Of a DNA stretch of 64,000 bases, positions 43,507-54,877 are shown piece after piece. The DNA is from Propionivibrio sp. GTDB lineage: Bacteria > Pseudomonadota > Gammaproteobacteria > Burkholderiales > Rhodocyclaceae. The number at the start of each line of letters is the position of its first letter. Position 1 is the first letter of the stretch. The stretch spans positions 1-64,000 of the forward strand of contig JADJLB010000012.1 of the NCBI GenBank assembly GCA_016705685.1. Reading direction: 5' to 3'. The translations under genes were made by a program, and so were the position numbers. Below the pieces are notes generated by a model. It saw only the letters and a list, made by a program, of their open reading frames with translations. It did not search any database and was not told where the DNA came from.

Positions 43507-44550
43507 ATGTTGCCTGAGTATCCACACGCCACGCCCCCAGCGGCCGGAGAAAGCATTGAGGTCGCTCCCGGCATTCACTGGCTGCGCATGCCGCTGCCGT
43601 TTGCCCTCAACCACATCAACCTCTGGCTGCTTGAAGACGAAGAGGCGGGCCGGCCCGGCTGGACGCTCGTCGACACGGGTTTCGCGCTCGACGCAGTCAA
43701 GGCCTGCTGGGAGACCCTGCTCGCCCGGCTGAACGCGTCGCCGCGTGGCGGGCGCATCTTGCGCATCGTCGTCACTCATTTTCACCCGGACCATCTCGGC
43801 CTCGCCGCCTGGCTGCAGGAGAGAAGCGGTGCGCCGATTTTCATGACGCTCGGCGAGTATCTGACCGCTCATGCGGTATGGCACGAAACGGGCGGGCACG
43901 GCATCGCAGCGATGCTGGGCCAGTTCCGCGCGCACGGCCTGAACGCCGAGCGCTGCGCCAGGCTGGAAGGCAACCGCGGCCTTTACAAACGTGGCGTGCC
44001 GAGCCTGCCCACTGCGTATCGACGGCTCTTCGATGGCAACGTGCTAACCTTTGGCGGCCGGCACTGGCAGGTTCGCGTCGGTTTCGGGCATTCGCCGGAG
44101 CATGCGGCGCTTTACTGTGCCAAGCTTGGCCTGCTGATTTCCGGAGACATGCTGCTGCCGGCGATTTCGACCAATGTCAGCGTTTACGCCGTCACGCCGA
44201 TGGCCGACTCGCTTGCCGATTACCTGGCCTCGCTCGATCGCTATCGCCAGTTGCCCGAGGAGACGCTGGTGCTCCCCTCGCACGGGCTGCCGTTTTTCGG
44301 CATGCACGACCGGATCGATGCCCTGCATGAGCACCATGCCGAACGGCTGAAAATTCTCGAAGCAAACTGCGAAATACCGCGCAGCGCAGCGGAGTTGCTG
44401 TCGTCACTGTTCGCACGCGAACTCGACAGCCATCAGACGATGTTCGCCATGGGCGAAGCCATTGCCCATCTGAACCGCCTCGAACATGCCGGAAGGCTCA
44501 CGCGCTTGTCGGGCGACGATGGCACGATCCGTTTTGTTGCACGAAAATAG
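43507..44550 (+). CDS. Metallo-beta-lactamase fold hydrolase
   Basis: This 347-residue protein has the zinc motif VVTHFHPDHLGLAAWL (~residues 89-104), a second histidine in GHSPEHAALYCAKLG (~195), and ISGDMLLPAISTNVSVY (~214). The C-terminal helix-turn region is like other bacterial MBL hydrolases with a winged-helix tail. ATG 43507 is taken because it starts shortly before the first strand. It reads away from the liu operon and toward the following thioesterase, with which it probably forms a unit. Confidence 0.8.
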   Translation: MLPEYPHATPPAAGESIEVAPGIHWLRMPLPFALNHINLWLLEDEEAGRPGWTLVDTGFALDAVKACWETLLARLNASPRGGRILRIVVTHFHPDHLGLAAWLQERSGAPIFMTLGEYLTAHAVWHETGGHGIAAMLGQFRAHGLNAERCARLEGNRGLYKRGVPSLPTAYRRLFDGNVLTFGGRHWQVRVGFGHSPEHAALYCAKLGLLISGDMLLPAISTNVSVYAVTPMADSLADYLASLDRYRQLPEETLVLPSHGLPFFGMHDRIDALHEHHAERLKILEANCEIPRSAAELLSSLFARELDSHQTMFAMGEAIAHLNRLEHAGRLTRLSGDDGTIRFVARK

Positions 44551-44594
44551 ACCCCTTGATCACCGCGACGTCGCGCCCAACAGGAGACTTGCCA

Positions 44595-45056
44595 ATGAAA
44601 GCGTTTCAGGATTACTACCCGGAAAATCTCGCCCACTGCTACGGCTGCGGCAGCCACAACCAACACGGCCACCGCATCAAGACCTACTGGGAGGGCGAGG
44701 AAAGCGTCACCCGCTTTACGCCCGAGCCTTGTCACACGGCCATTCCCGGCTTCGTCTATGGCGGCTTGCTGGCTTCGCTGATCGATTGTCACAGCACCGG
44801 TACCGCCGCCGCGGCGATGTATCGCAACGAAGGCCGGGAGATGGACAGCCTGCCGGCTTACCGTTTCGTGACCGGTTCCCTGCAGGTCAGCTATCTCAAG
44901 CCGACGCCGCTCGGGCGGGAACTCGAAATTCGCGGCCGCGTGAAGGAAATCAAGGGGCGCAAGGTGGTCGTCGAATGCTCGGTTTTTGCCGACGGCGTCG
45001 CCACTGCCCGCGGCGAAGTGGTGGCCGTTCAGATGCCGGAAAATTTCGGGGATTGA
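44595..45056 (+). CDS. Hotdog-fold thioesterase
   Basis: This 153-residue protein has the CYGCGSHNQHGHRIKTYWEG start (residues ~14-33) and then FVYGGLLASLIDCHSTGTAA with the catalytic D region. Later VTGSLQVSYLKPTPLGRELE is the strand typical of the YbgC/PaaI-like group. It should hydrolyse an acyl-CoA. RBS CAGGAGACTTGCCA precedes ATG 44595; the longer frame starting at 44556 lacks one. Confidence 0.85.
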   Translation: MKAFQDYYPENLAHCYGCGSHNQHGHRIKTYWEGEESVTRFTPEPCHTAIPGFVYGGLLASLIDCHSTGTAAAAMYRNEGREMDSLPAYRFVTGSLQVSYLKPTPLGRELEIRGRVKEIKGRKVVVECSVFADGVATARGEVVAVQMPENFGD

Positions 45057-45214
45057 GCGGCAAAAATCAGACCTTCAATCAACGCACCGTCAGCCAGCCG
45101 GAAATATCCATAATGGGTGAAGTCGAATCGAGCCCGTGGAAAAACCTCAACCCGGTAGCCCGAAGCCAAGACGCCCACAGTGCGTCTTGCTGAAAATACT
45201 GGCTGAAAAACCGT

Positions 45215-45220
45215 TATAAT
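45215..45220 (+). promoter_or_regulatory. Candidate -10 element before ribF
   Basis: A perfect TATAAT lies 47 bp upstream of ribF. A matching -35 at normal spacing is not convincing. It may drive the ribF-ileS-lspA-fkpB-ispH unit. Confidence 0.4.
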
Positions 45221-45266
45221 TCAGCCCCTTTCTTCGCCTTTTCCGTTAATACGCCGGCCCTCTCCG

Positions 45267-46211
45267 ATGCTCGTTTTTCGCGGTTTTACTCGTAAAGCGC
45301 CCAGCGCCACGGTGCTGACCATTGGCAATTTCGATGGGGTGCACCTTGGCCACCGCGCGCTGCTTGCCCAGCTAAGAGCAACGGCTGCCCGTGAAGGCCT
45401 GCTCCCGGCTGCGCTGACCTTCGAACCGCATCCGCGCGAGTTCTTTGGCCACGAATCCGCGCCTGCTCGCTTATCCACGTTGCGCGAGAAGCTTGAGATG
45501 CTCGCCGAAGAGGGAGCGGCGCTCGCCTACGTATGCCATTTCAATGCCCGCTTCGCAGCGCTATCCGCAGAAGAATTCATCGAGCGCATTCTCGTCGGCA
45601 GTGCACGCGTCAAGCATTTGATCGTTGGTGACGATTTCCGCTTTGGCGTGGGTCGTCGGGGCAATATTGCCCTGCTGCGCGAGGCCGGAAAGCACTACGG
45701 ATTTCAGGTGGAAGCGATAGACGGCGTGACCGTCGAAGGCGAACGCGCGTCCAGTTCGGCGGTACGCAACGCGCTCGCCGAAGGTCGGCTGGATTATGCC
45801 GCTCGCCTGCTCGGGCGGCCCTATTCGATCGACGGTCGCGTTGTCCATGGCGACAAGATGGGACGGCAACTGGGTTTTGCCACCGCCAATATCCGTATCA
45901 AGCATGACAAGCCGCCGCTACTGGGCGTCTTCGTCGCCGAGGTTCTCGGCTTATCGAAGCAAGCGCTGCGGGGCGTGGCCAACCTCGGCTTCCGTCCGAG
46001 CGCCGCGCGGGTTGACCGCCCGCTTCTCGAAGTGCATCTGTTCGATTTTTCAACCGAGATTTATGGCCAACACATCAACGTGCGCTTCCTGCACCAATTG
46101 CGGAATGAAATAAGATTCCCCAACCTCGATGCGCTCAAGTCGCAGATCGCCGATGACGTAGACCAGGCCAAAGCTTACTTTCGCCGTCTCGATGCTCCGA
46201 CGCACCCGTGA
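45267..46211 (+). CDS. ribF: Bifunctional riboflavin kinase / FAD synthetase
   Basis: This 314-residue RibF has the N-terminal nucleotidyltransferase domain with TIGNFDGVHLGHRALLAQLR (~residues 16-35) and HLIVGDDFRFGVGRRGN (~118). The C-terminal kinase domain has KMGRQLGFATANIRI and GVANLGFRPSAAR. It converts riboflavin to FMN and FMN to FAD. Gene order ribF-ileS-lspA-fkpB-ispH is widespread in Beta- and Gammaproteobacteria. Confidence 0.96.
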   Translation: MLVFRGFTRKAPSATVLTIGNFDGVHLGHRALLAQLRATAAREGLLPAALTFEPHPREFFGHESAPARLSTLREKLEMLAEEGAALAYVCHFNARFAALSAEEFIERILVGSARVKHLIVGDDFRFGVGRRGNIALLREAGKHYGFQVEAIDGVTVEGERASSSAVRNALAEGRLDYAARLLGRPYSIDGRVVHGDKMGRQLGFATANIRIKHDKPPLLGVFVAEVLGLSKQALRGVANLGFRPSAARVDRPLLEVHLFDFSTEIYGQHINVRFLHQLRNEIRFPNLDALKSQIADDVDQAKAYFRRLDAPTHP

Positions 46212-46265
46212 AATAAACATCCGGTCCGGACTCATCCCCTGGACCACGCCGTGGAAATTTTTCAA

Positions 46266-49073
46266 ATGCCTGACTACAAGAACACTCTAAACCTGACGGA
46301 CACACCCTTTCCCATGCGCGGCGATCTGGCCAAACGCGAGCCCCAATGGGTGGCTGCCTGGCAGAAGAACAAACTGTACGAGCAAATCCGTGAAGTCTCG
46401 AAAGGCCGCCCTCGCTTCGTTCTGCACGACGGCCCGCCGTATGCCAATGGCGACATCCACATCGGCCACGCGGTCAACAAGATACTCAAAGACATCATCG
46501 TTCGCTCGAAGACGCTGGCCGGATTCGACGCGCCCTACGTTCCCGGTTGGGATTGCCACGGCCTGCCGATCGAACACCAGATCGAGAAGAAACACGGCAA
46601 ACACATTGCCGGCGACCAGGTCCGCGCCTTGTGTCGCGCCTTCGCCGCCGAACAGGTCGAACGCCAGAAGAATGACTTTATCCGCCTCGGCGTTCTCGGC
46701 GAATGGGACAACCCGTACCTGACCATGGCCTTCAAGACCGAAGCCGACGAAATCCGTTCGCTCGGCAAGATTCTGGAGAAGGGTTACCTCTATCAGGGTT
46801 TGAAGCCGGTCAATTGGTGCCTCGATTGCGCATCGGCACTGGCCGAAGCCGAAGTCGAGCATGAGGACAAGAACTCGCCGGCCATCGACGTGGCTTTCGA
46901 AGTCCATCCCAACCACACCGGCAAGGTGGCCAAAGCCTTCGGCCTGTCGCACCTGCGCGCGCCCACCTTTGCCGTGATCTGGACCACCACCCCGTGGACG
47001 CTGCCGGCCAACGAAGCGGTGAGCATTCACCCCGAATTCGACTACGACCTGGTCGATACGCCCAAGGGCACACTGATCCTGGTTCATGAACTGGCGGACG
47101 CCTGCCTGAAGCGCTATAACCTGGAAGGCACGGTCATCGGCTCAGCCAAAGGCGCGGCCCTTGAGCACGTGTTGCTCAAGCATCCGTTCCAGGAGCGCGA
47201 TGTGGCCATCATCTGCGGCTCGCACGTTACCCTCGAAGCCGGCACCGGCCTCGTCCACACCGCGCCGGCGCATGGCGCCGACGACTACCAGATCGGCAAG
47301 GTCTATGGCCTGCCGGTGGTCAACCCGGTCGGCGACGACGGGAAGTTCCTGGCCGCAACTCCCCCGCTTTCCGTTTCGCCACTGGCCGGGAAATCGGTCT
47401 GGGAAGCCAATCCGCTGGTCGTGCAGGAACTCGAAACCCAGGGGCGTCTGCTCAAGATGGAACGCATCACGCACAGCTACCCGCATTGCTGGCGGCACAA
47501 GACGCCGATCATCTTCCGCGCCACGACGCAATGGTTCGTCGGCATGGATCACAAGGACAGGGAAGATGCGGCCACGCTGCGCTGGATCGCCGAACGCGCG
47601 GTGGACGAAACGCAGTTCTTCCCGGCCTGGGGTCGCGCGCGACTCGAAGCGATGATGAAAACCCGCCCCGACTGGTGCGTTTCGCGCCAGCGCAACTGGG
47701 GCGTGCCGATCCCGTTCTTCCTGCACAAGGAAACCGGCGCCCTGCATCCGCGTACGCCGGAGCTGATCGAAGAAGTCGCCCTGCGTGTTGAGCAGGCCGG
47801 CATCGAAGCCTGGTTTTCGCTCGACCCCAAGGCGCTGCTCGGCGAGGAAAGCGCACATTACCGCAAGATGAACGACACGCTGGATGTGTGGTTCGACTCC
47901 GGCGTGACCCATGCCAGCGTGCTACGCGGGTCGCATCAAGCCCAGCTTGACTACCCGGCTGATCTCTACCTGGAAGGTTCGGACCAGCATCGCGGCTGGT
48001 TCCAGAGCTCGCTGCTGACCGGCTGCGCGATTGACGGCCGCGCGCCGTACAAGGCGCTGCTGACGCACGGTTTCGTCGTCGATGGCAAGGGACTCAAGAT
48101 GTCAAAATCCAAGGGCAACGTCATCGCCCCGCAAAAGGTTTCGGACACGCTCGGCGCCGACATCCTGCGCCTGTGGACCGCCGCCACGGATTACTCGGGC
48201 GAACTGTCGATTTCCGACGAGATCCTCAAGCGCGTCGTCGAGTCTTACCGCCGCATGCGCAACACGCTGCGTTTCCTGCTCGCCAACATCTCCGATTTCG
48301 ACGCCGAAGACCACGCAAACTCGGACCTGCTCCCGCCCGAACAATGGCTGGAAATCGACCGCTATGCATTGGCCATGACGCGTCAGTTACAGGCGCAATG
48401 CGCGGCCGACTACGGCAAGTACGAATTCCACCGCGTCGTGCAGGCGCTGCAATCCTTCTGTTCGGAAGACCTCGGCGGTTTTTATCTCGACATCCTCAAG
48501 GACCGCTTGTACACCGCCGCTGCTAACTCCCCGGCACGCCGGTCGGCACAAAGCGCGCTGTGGCATATCACCAGCGCCTTCGCCAAACTGATGGCGCCAA
48601 TCCTTTCCTTTACCGCCGAAGAAGTCTGGCAGACGCTGAGCGGCAAGAACGAGTCGGTCATGCTGCAAACCTGGCAGGCACTGCCCGAACCGGCTGACGA
48701 AGCGCGGCTGCTCGACAAATGGGAAAAGATCCGGCTTTACCGTGCCGAAGTGACGCGCGCCCTCGAAGAACTCCGCGTCGCCGGCCAGATCGGCTCGTCG
48801 CTGCAAGCCGAAGTCTGCGTGCAGGCCGACGGCGAGAAGTACGACATCCTGGCTTCGCTCGGCGACGACCTGCGTTTCGTGCTGATCTGTTCGAAGACCC
48901 GTCTGGTGCGCAGCGCCGAGGAGAAGCTGGAATGCCGCGCATTGAGTTATGCCAAATGCGGGCGATGCTGGCATGTGCGCGAAGACGTGGGCCACCACCC
49001 CGAGCATCCGGAAATCTGCGAGCGTTGCGTGAGCAACCTGTACGGCGAAGGCGAAGCCCGTGCCTGCGCGTAA
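46266..49073 (+). CDS. ileS: Isoleucyl-tRNA synthetase
   Basis: This 935-residue class I synthetase starts [20 protein letters not shown]. It has HIGH at residues 65-68 ([12 protein letters not shown]), the CP1 editing domain ([29 protein letters not shown]), KMSKSKGN at about 617 and a C-terminal zinc knuckle ([19 protein letters not shown]). It is intact. The codon context and a 14-nt overlap with lspA show operon organisation. Met-6 of the longest frame is used as it matches the family start. Confidence 0.97.
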   Translation: MPDYKNTLNLTDTPFPMRGDLAKREPQWVAAWQKNKLYEQIREVSKGRPRFVLHDGPPYANGDIHIGHAVNKILKDIIVRSKTLAGFDAPYVPGWDCHGLPIEHQIEKKHGKHIAGDQVRALCRAFAAEQVERQKNDFIRLGVLGEWDNPYLTMAFKTEADEIRSLGKILEKGYLYQGLKPVNWCLDCASALAEAEVEHEDKNSPAIDVAFEVHPNHTGKVAKAFGLSHLRAPTFAVIWTTTPWTLPANEAVSIHPEFDYDLVDTPKGTLILVHELADACLKRYNLEGTVIGSAKGAALEHVLLKHPFQERDVAIICGSHVTLEAGTGLVHTAPAHGADDYQIGKVYGLPVVNPVGDDGKFLAATPPLSVSPLAGKSVWEANPLVVQELETQGRLLKMERITHSYPHCWRHKTPIIFRATTQWFVGMDHKDREDAATLRWIAERAVDETQFFPAWGRARLEAMMKTRPDWCVSRQRNWGVPIPFFLHKETGALHPRTPELIEEVALRVEQAGIEAWFSLDPKALLGEESAHYRKMNDTLDVWFDSGVTHASVLRGSHQAQLDYPADLYLEGSDQHRGWFQSSLLTGCAIDGRAPYKALLTHGFVVDGKGLKMSKSKGNVIAPQKVSDTLGADILRLWTAATDYSGELSISDEILKRVVESYRRMRNTLRFLLANISDFDAEDHANSDLLPPEQWLEIDRYALAMTRQLQAQCAADYGKYEFHRVVQALQSFCSEDLGGFYLDILKDRLYTAAANSPARRSAQSALWHITSAFAKLMAPILSFTAEEVWQTLSGKNESVMLQTWQALPEPADEARLLDKWEKIRLYRAEVTRALEELRVAGQIGSSLQAEVCVQADGEKYDILASLGDDLRFVLICSKTRLVRSAEEKLECRALSYAKCGRCWHVREDVGHHPEHPEICERCVSNLYGEGEARACA

Positions 49074-49575
49074 CATCAGACCCTGGCTGTGGCTGGTCGG
49101 GATCGTCGTCGCCATCGACCAGATCAGCAAGTGGATCGTTCTCGGCGCCATGCAGGCCGGCGAGTCGCGCTATGTCGCACCGTTTTTCAATTGGGTGCTG
49201 ACCTTCAATCCCGGTGCGGCATTCAGTTTTCTGTCCGATGCCGGCGGCTGGCAGCGCTGGTTCTTCACCGCGCTGGCGCTGGGCGTCTCGGCCTGGATCG
49301 TCGGCATGCTCAGCCGTCATAGCGGCGAGTTCCGCCTCTCGCTGGCGCTTACCCTGATTCTTGGCGGCGCGCTCGGCAACGTGATCGACAGAATCCGTTT
49401 CGGCGCTGTGGTCGATTTCATCCAGTGGCACATGGCGGGGTATTATTTCCCGGCCTTCAACGTCGCCGACTCGGCTATCACCCTTGGCGCCATTTTGATG
49501 GCCTGGGATCAGTTCGCGAGGAAGCCCACGAGCGATGCGACGGTCGCGTCCGTTCATGAGGCCAAGGAGGGTTAA
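49060..49575 (+). CDS. lspA: Lipoprotein signal peptidase (signal peptidase II)
   Basis: This 171-residue inner-membrane aspartic protease has four helices ([73 protein letters not shown]). The two catalytic Asp residues are in GNVIDR (~residue 113) and NVADSA (~137). It removes the signal peptide from diacylglyceryl prolipoproteins. The start is GTG at 49060, inside ileS. Confidence 0.96.
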   Translation: MPARNIRPWLWLVGIVVAIDQISKWIVLGAMQAGESRYVAPFFNWVLTFNPGAAFSFLSDAGGWQRWFFTALALGVSAWIVGMLSRHSGEFRLSLALTLILGGALGNVIDRIRFGAVVDFIQWHMAGYYFPAFNVADSAITLGAILMAWDQFARKPTSDATVASVHEAKEG

Positions 49576-50054
49576 TGATGATTGATCCGTTGAAATACTC
49601 GAAAGATTCAGCCCTTGCGACCGTTCCCACAGTGCAGGCCGATAGCTACCTGACGCTCCATTACCGGCTGTCCGATGAAGACGGCAATGAGTTTGTCAGC
49701 ACCTTCGATCTTTCCCCGGCGACCCTCCAGATGGGTAGCGGCCAGCTTGCCGAAACGCTTGAAAATTGCCTGATCGGGCTGCCTGCGCAGCAGCGACGCA
49801 TATTCCAATTGGATTCCAGCGATGCCTTTGGCGAATACAACCCGCAGCTTGTCGAACGCATAGCGCGCAACGCCCTCCCGGCCAATATCGAACTCAAGGA
49901 AAACTCGCTGATCGAGTTTGGCGCGCCCGATGGCGGCGCCGGTTTCGCCGGCTTCCTGCGCGAGCTCTCCGACACCACGGCTCTCTTCGACTTCAATCAT
50001 CCGCTCGCCGGCAAGCCGATCCGCTTCGAAGTCGAGATCATCGGCATCATGTAA
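49575..50054 (+). CDS. fkpB: FKBP-type peptidyl-prolyl isomerase (SlpA/FkpB)
   Basis: This 159-residue protein has [20 protein letters not shown] (N-terminal FKBP strands) and GMP-like [20 protein letters not shown] followed by [11 protein letters not shown]. The insert-in-flap and [20 protein letters not shown] complete the SlyD/FkpB fold, about residues 135-154. It is a cytosolic prolyl isomerase and chaperone. Its ATG overlaps the lspA stop (TAATG). Confidence 0.93.
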   Translation: MMIDPLKYSKDSALATVPTVQADSYLTLHYRLSDEDGNEFVSTFDLSPATLQMGSGQLAETLENCLIGLPAQQRRIFQLDSSDAFGEYNPQLVERIARNALPANIELKENSLIEFGAPDGGAGFAGFLRELSDTTALFDFNHPLAGKPIRFEVEIIGIM

Positions 50055-50062
50055 GGCCTGCC

Positions 50063-50986
50063 ATGCACATCATTCTTGCCAACCCTCGCGGCTTCTGCGC
50101 CGGCGTCGAACGCGCCATCGCCATCGTCGAACGCGCCCTGGAAAAGTTCGGCGCGCCGATCTATGTCCGCCACGAGGTCGTGCACAACCAGTTCGTTTGC
50201 GACGATCTGCGCGCCAAAGGAGCCATCTTCATCGACGATCTGGCCGACGTACCAACCGGCTGCACGGTCATCTTCAGCGCCCACGGCGTCTCTCAGGCGG
50301 TGCGCGAAGAAGCCGCGATGCGCGGCCTCAAGATCTTCGACGCGACCTGCCCGCTGGTCACCAAGGTGCATGTCGAAGTGGGAAAAATGAGGAAGGACGG
50401 TCGCCAGATCGTCATGATCGGGCACAAGGGCCACCCGGAAGTCGAAGGAACGATGGGGCAAAGCAAGGAAGGAATGTATCTCGTTGAAACGGCCGCCGAT
50501 GCCCGGCAACTGGACGTCGAACCCGGCAGCGAACTGGCCTACGTCACGCAAACCACCCTGTCGGTCGATGACGCGGCAACGGTGGTCACAGCGCTGAAAG
50601 AACGATTCGCCAATATCATCGGCCCCAAGCGCGACGACATCTGCTACGCCACGCAAAACCGCCAGGACGCCGTCAAGGAACTGGCCACCAGAGCGGAAGT
50701 TGTTTTTGTCGTCGGCAGCCAGTCCAGCTCAAACTCCAACCGGCTGCGCGAAGTCGCCGAACTGCTCGGCGCCAAAGCCTACCTGATCGACAATGCCGAG
50801 CAGATCGACCCGGCCTGGCTGGTCGGCGTCAAGCGCATCGGCGTCACGGCCGGCGCTTCCGCGCCGGAAGTGCTCGTACAGAACGTCATCGACCGACTCA
50901 GCGGCGGTCATGCGGACCAGGTCAGCCAACTCACCGGCGTTGAAGAAAACGTGACCTTTGCTTTGCCGAGGGAGTTGCAGGGCTGA
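50063..50986 (+). CDS. ispH: 4-hydroxy-3-methylbut-2-enyl diphosphate reductase
   Basis: This 307-residue IspH has all three iron-sulfur cysteines: [14 protein letters not shown] (~C13), [13 protein letters not shown] (~C97) and [13 protein letters not shown] (~C193). Substrate motifs HEVVHN, HGVS and [11 protein letters not shown] are present. It makes IPP and DMAPP, the last step of the MEP isoprenoid pathway. ATG 50063 follows fkpB by 8 nt. Confidence 0.97.
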   Translation: MHIILANPRGFCAGVERAIAIVERALEKFGAPIYVRHEVVHNQFVCDDLRAKGAIFIDDLADVPTGCTVIFSAHGVSQAVREEAAMRGLKIFDATCPLVTKVHVEVGKMRKDGRQIVMIGHKGHPEVEGTMGQSKEGMYLVETAADARQLDVEPGSELAYVTQTTLSVDDAATVVTALKERFANIIGPKRDDICYATQNRQDAVKELATRAEVVFVVGSQSSSNSNRLREVAELLGAKAYLIDNAEQIDPAWLVGVKRIGVTAGASAPEVLVQNVIDRLSGGHADQVSQLTGVEENVTFALPRELQG

Positions 50987-51152
50987 GCCACAATATTTGG
51001 CGGGAACCCTAGACTAAGACTTCCAAGACACGTTGATCCGAACATCTCAGGGCAGGCTACGAACTCTGGGACGCAAGCGATGGTGAATGCTTGCGAAAAC
51101 CGCGCGGAAACCAAGCACTCATTGAAGCAGTGCCTGGTCCGGTCCTCACACG

Positions 51153-54100
51153 TTATTTAAGTATTTCCTTCCATGAGGCACGCCTCGTCTTTGTTCGAAC
51201 ACCAGCCGGCGGACCTTCCATTGATATGGTGGTCGCATCCGACTTCCGTATGATGACTTTGATCGTGCCATCTTCGAGTTGTACAAGAATGGGGCGACTG
51301 GCAAGCACGTTTCCAAGTGACCACGACGCCAAACCCAAACTCGTCATTCCGCCGGTTTTATAGTCAAGAATATTGAGCCAGCTACTCCCTCCCGGCGTAC
51401 AAACGTCGTTGGTCGGAATGTTGGTGGTAAACACCAGTGCGCCGACAGCAAGAACCGGGTTGGTGTTGGAACGCTCCCCGGTAACTGGCAGATCTATGTA
51501 CCAACCTTTCTTGGTTGTGTAGTCAATTGAATTGTTGGAGGCTGTTCTCGTCGTTGCACTGCTGGTCATTGTCTGTTGCACCAGACTGGACCTCAACGGA
51601 GTAATGACTGCCGTTGCGCCGGAGGGGTTTGACAGATCGTCGACCAGACCGTACATGGTCTGTGTTTGCGAGGCATGCGTGTTGGCACCTGCCGAGCCCG
51701 GAATATCGGTATCACCAAGATACTGCCCCGTACCAACGTAAACAAATCGCTTTTCTGTCCCGGCAATAACGATTTTTGCCAATTCCGGGGCAGTGGTGAC
51801 CGGCTGAGTTACCGGAGTTGCCGCGGCATCAATCAAAGTGGCCAGCTTCTTCAGCTTCCAATTGGAGGTACTGGAATCATTCAGATCAAATCGCCAGACA
51901 TTTCCAAATAGATCTCCGCCATAAACATATTGCACGGTGTTGTCGACCTGCCCATTGTCAACAAATCCGCTGATGTGGGCCAAACCGCTGGGGCCGTTCG
52001 GCGACGCAGAATCACCGACACCGGTATCGAAAGCATGCAGCAACACGCCAGTCCTTGCGTTGAGCACAAAGAGGTAGCCATGCCCATCGCCGCCGGAGTC
52101 AATGCCGTTGTTATAACCGGAAGTAACCAGAGTAACCCAGCCAAACGCCTTGGTCTTGGCGATGATCGGCGTACCATAGGTAAATCCAATCTTGTTGGCA
52201 TTCATGGTCAAGCCGCCGGTTGTCGTACCGGCCGTTGTCGTGAGGTTATACGTTCCCGTGGTTGCGCTGTTCGGGAACTCCCACAACACCTTGCTCGCTG
52301 CATCCACTTCACTTGTCGCCGTTGGCGTGGTGACATCCAAGGCGAAGTAACCCCTGCCGCCCTTGCCCAATCCACCAAGCAGAACAGTTCTCCAATCCGG
52401 TGAGGGCAAAGTGGATGGTCGAGGACACCCGGCATCGGGGCAAGTATTGCTGAAATCCACATCGCCCACTATTGGAGTCGCATCAACATAATAATGGTGC
52501 GAGTAACTGGCCAGTTTGCTTAAGTCGCGCAGCTTGCTCGGTCCCGAAAACAGCAGATTCGGTATATAGGCCCAGCTTTCTTGCCCGTCGGCAGCGGCAA
52601 AGGCATGCATCATTCCATCGTTGGCACCTTGGAATACGGTCTTGAAACGGGTAGGTGAAGCCTTTGTGACGGATTGGGCTGTCTTAAACGTGGAATAGCC
52701 GTCGTCTGCATAGCGAAACCCCGGAGAGCTGACCACAACAGGTTCGGCGTTGATGATATCTCCGAGCCTCGAGGCACGCGTGTGATATGCGCTCCCTTCG
52801 AGACTTCGATCGCCGCGCAAATAGGCCAGCACATTAGCGCCATCCGTTGGCCCAGGCGGGGTAGTCGTCGAATTGAGGTAGCCCTGCTGCGTGGTCGAAA
52901 GCTTGGTTGTAATCGATGCACTGAGCGTAGCACCAGAAGACTGAAACTGGATACCTTGGCCTGTTCCTGTGATTCCGGAATAGGTAACAAGCTTTCTGTT
53001 TGCCGCAGTAACCGCCGCCGCATCAAGCAGCGACTTCGCCGTCCAACTGGCCGTCGCTGATGGAATGCCGGTGGTGACATCGATAGGATACAGGCCGAGA
53101 TCACCGCTCCAGTTTCCTGAGTTGTAACTCGAAGCATAGGCGGAATTATCGACATTGACGTCGGCATTGGCCACCGCCACAGCCGCGGCGGCGCCAGTGC
53201 GCGAAACAATGTCGTCAAGCACTTTGGTCAGGGAGGTACGTATCGTCGTCGGATCTTCTGCTGAAAAATATTGCCCATGACCGTTGACCGCGGCATGCCA
53301 CAAATCGTCGATGGCCGTGTTGGTGTCCGCAACAGGAAGGGGCCAATTATCGGCACCCGCCAGCAAGTTATAGTAAAATCCGGAGCTCGCCGTCAGATAG
53401 TCAGCTCTATATGCTTTGGACCCACTTGCACCCAGACCGATGGTGTAAGTCGTCATATGTTGCCAGGATGCCTTATCCGAGCTGTTTACCGGAACATTAT
53501 TGGTGGCCTTCGTACCTGACGTTCTAAGATCAGTCACCCAATAATACATGGCCACGTCGGCCAACGAATTGCTTGAAGCCGTGCCGCCTTCGTAATATGG
53601 TCTTGGCCATGCTGCCCCGGCAGTCAAGCCGGTAACGGGCACCGGGTCGAGGGCTGAGGTTGGGATTGTAGGTACGGTGTTGTCCTGATTTCCAACAGCG
53701 ACCGCATTGCCCCCAGAAAGGCTGTTCCAGAAACCATCCGTCGACAGAATCGCATAATTGCTCTGACATGAGTACTGTACAGGATCGTCGGTACCGACCC
53801 CGGCCGTCGAATATCCCATCGTACTTCCAGAGTAATACGCGCCAACACGTTGCAAGGCCTTTTGCAAAGGCGTCCCGTTGGCTGGATCAATCGAGTACAA
53901 CTCTGTAAACCAAGCTATTTTTGTTGCATCGTCAAAATCGGCCATGCTTTTGAAATGCTGACCGGTTGAATTGCCGGTTCCTGAGGAGTTGTTGATGGTC
54001 GAGAAACCGACCCGATATTTTGACCCAAGGCTGGAAAATGCCAGACCCATGGTGGTCTTCATGGTCAGAATACGCGTCCGGTAATAGCTGAACCAATTGG

Positions 54101-54824
54101 CAAAATTCTGTATTTCCTGGGCGTAAGTGCAAGTCGCCACAGAAGCGGAAACGGAACAGTCCGTGCGATTTGGGCCGCGGGTGTAGCTTGCAGTCGAAGG
54201 GAGAATGTCTCGTCGAACGTAGGACACGCTGCTGCCCGGCGTTGGCGTGCCTGCGCCGGTATATTCGTAATAATAGGCAGTGAAGGCGATCGGACCGTAC
54301 TTGTATGTTGTCGCTGAATAGGTTCTGCAATTTCCGGACGTACTACCGCCTGACGGAATTAAAGGCGGAGAAACTGTAGAGTAATAGCATGATTTGGTCA
54401 GATCGGTTCTACTCCCCGTCGGCGCCAGATACGGGTCATCAAGAGCACCCGAGCTCGCAGTGCTGGCGTTGCCAAGTGAGGTACCCTCTGGCGTACTACT
54501 GCTAAAGCTAGTCTTATTGATACCGGGCGTATAAAGCGTGTCTGGGTCGTAATACAACTTGTTTACTAGCGGAGAATAGAAATCCACGACACTGGTGTCG
54601 TATTGAGCCAAAGCATCGGTCCCGGTAATCGACCGCCAGTCCATACTTCCCGAATTATCAAGGATAAACATGATGTTCGGTTTTGCCGAATTCTTTACGG
54701 CCAACGGCACATCGGCAATATCGGTGTTAACCGCTTGCACTGAAGAAGCGAAATGCAGTAGCACCAGACCCAGAGCAGCTTTCCTAAGAAGAGACGAGCT
54801 GCGCAATTCGTGACGGGTTTTCAT
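51153..54824 (-). CDS. pilY1: Type IV pilus biogenesis/adhesin PilY1
   Basis: This 1223-residue protein has a signal peptide (ALGLVLLHFASSVQA, residues ~17-31), an N-terminal von Willebrand A-like domain with MFILDNSGSM (~53-61), and a large C-terminal beta-propeller. The propeller includes TVLLGGLGKGGRGYFALDV and the calcium-type loop DSGGDGHGYLFVLN. In other species PilY1 caps the pilus, promotes attachment and signals surface contact. It is the last gene of a minus-strand pil operon. Confidence 0.95.
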   Translation of the reverse strand: MKTRHELRSSSLLRKAALGLVLLHFASSVQAVNTDIADVPLAVKNSAKPNIMFILDNSGSMDWRSITGTDALAQYDTSVVDFYSPLVNKLYYDPDTLYTPGINKTSFSSSTPEGTSLGNASTASSGALDDPYLAPTGSRTDLTKSCYYSTVSPPLIPSGGSTSGNCRTYSATTYKYGPIAFTAYYYEYTGAGTPTPGSSVSYVRRDILPSTASYTRGPNRTDCSVSASVATCTYAQEIQNFANWFSYYRTRILTMKTTMGLAFSSLGSKYRVGFSTINNSSGTGNSTGQHFKSMADFDDATKIAWFTELYSIDPANGTPLQKALQRVGAYYSGSTMGYSTAGVGTDDPVQYSCQSNYAILSTDGFWNSLSGGNAVAVGNQDNTVPTIPTSALDPVPVTGLTAGAAWPRPYYEGGTASSNSLADVAMYYWVTDLRTSGTKATNNVPVNSSDKASWQHMTTYTIGLGASGSKAYRADYLTASSGFYYNLLAGADNWPLPVADTNTAIDDLWHAAVNGHGQYFSAEDPTTIRTSLTKVLDDIVSRTGAAAAVAVANADVNVDNSAYASSYNSGNWSGDLGLYPIDVTTGIPSATASWTAKSLLDAAAVTAANRKLVTYSGITGTGQGIQFQSSGATLSASITTKLSTTQQGYLNSTTTPPGPTDGANVLAYLRGDRSLEGSAYHTRASRLGDIINAEPVVVSSPGFRYADDGYSTFKTAQSVTKASPTRFKTVFQGANDGMMHAFAAADGQESWAYIPNLLFSGPSKLRDLSKLASYSHHYYVDATPIVGDVDFSNTCPDAGCPRPSTLPSPDWRTVLLGGLGKGGRGYFALDVTTPTATSEVDAASKVLWEFPNSATTGTYNLTTTAGTTTGGLTMNANKIGFTYGTPIIAKTKAFGWVTLVTSGYNNGIDSGGDGHGYLFVLNARTGVLLHAFDTGVGDSASPNGPSGLAHISGFVDNGQVDNTVQYVYGGDLFGNVWRFDLNDSSTSNWKLKKLATLIDAAATPVTQPVTTAPELAKIVIAGTEKRFVYVGTGQYLGDTDIPGSAGANTHASQTQTMYGLVDDLSNPSGATAVITPLRSSLVQQTMTSSATTRTASNNSIDYTTKKGWYIDLPVTGERSNTNPVLAVGALVFTTNIPTNDVCTPGGSSWLNILDYKTGGMTSLGLASWSLGNVLASRPILVQLEDGTIKVIIRKSDATTISMEGPPAGVRTKTRRASWKEILK

Positions 54825-54877
54825 GGCCGGACCTCCTTGTTCGATCCTGAAATATCGGAATTCAACTGAATGTCATT

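Noticed and set aside
45168..45188. AAGACGC/GCGTCTT hairpin before ribF as a terminator
   Set aside because: No run of T follows it, so terminator function is not supported.
46212..46265. T-box or other leader before ileS
   Set aside because: Only 54 bp, no T-box motifs, and such leaders are not expected in this type of bacterium.
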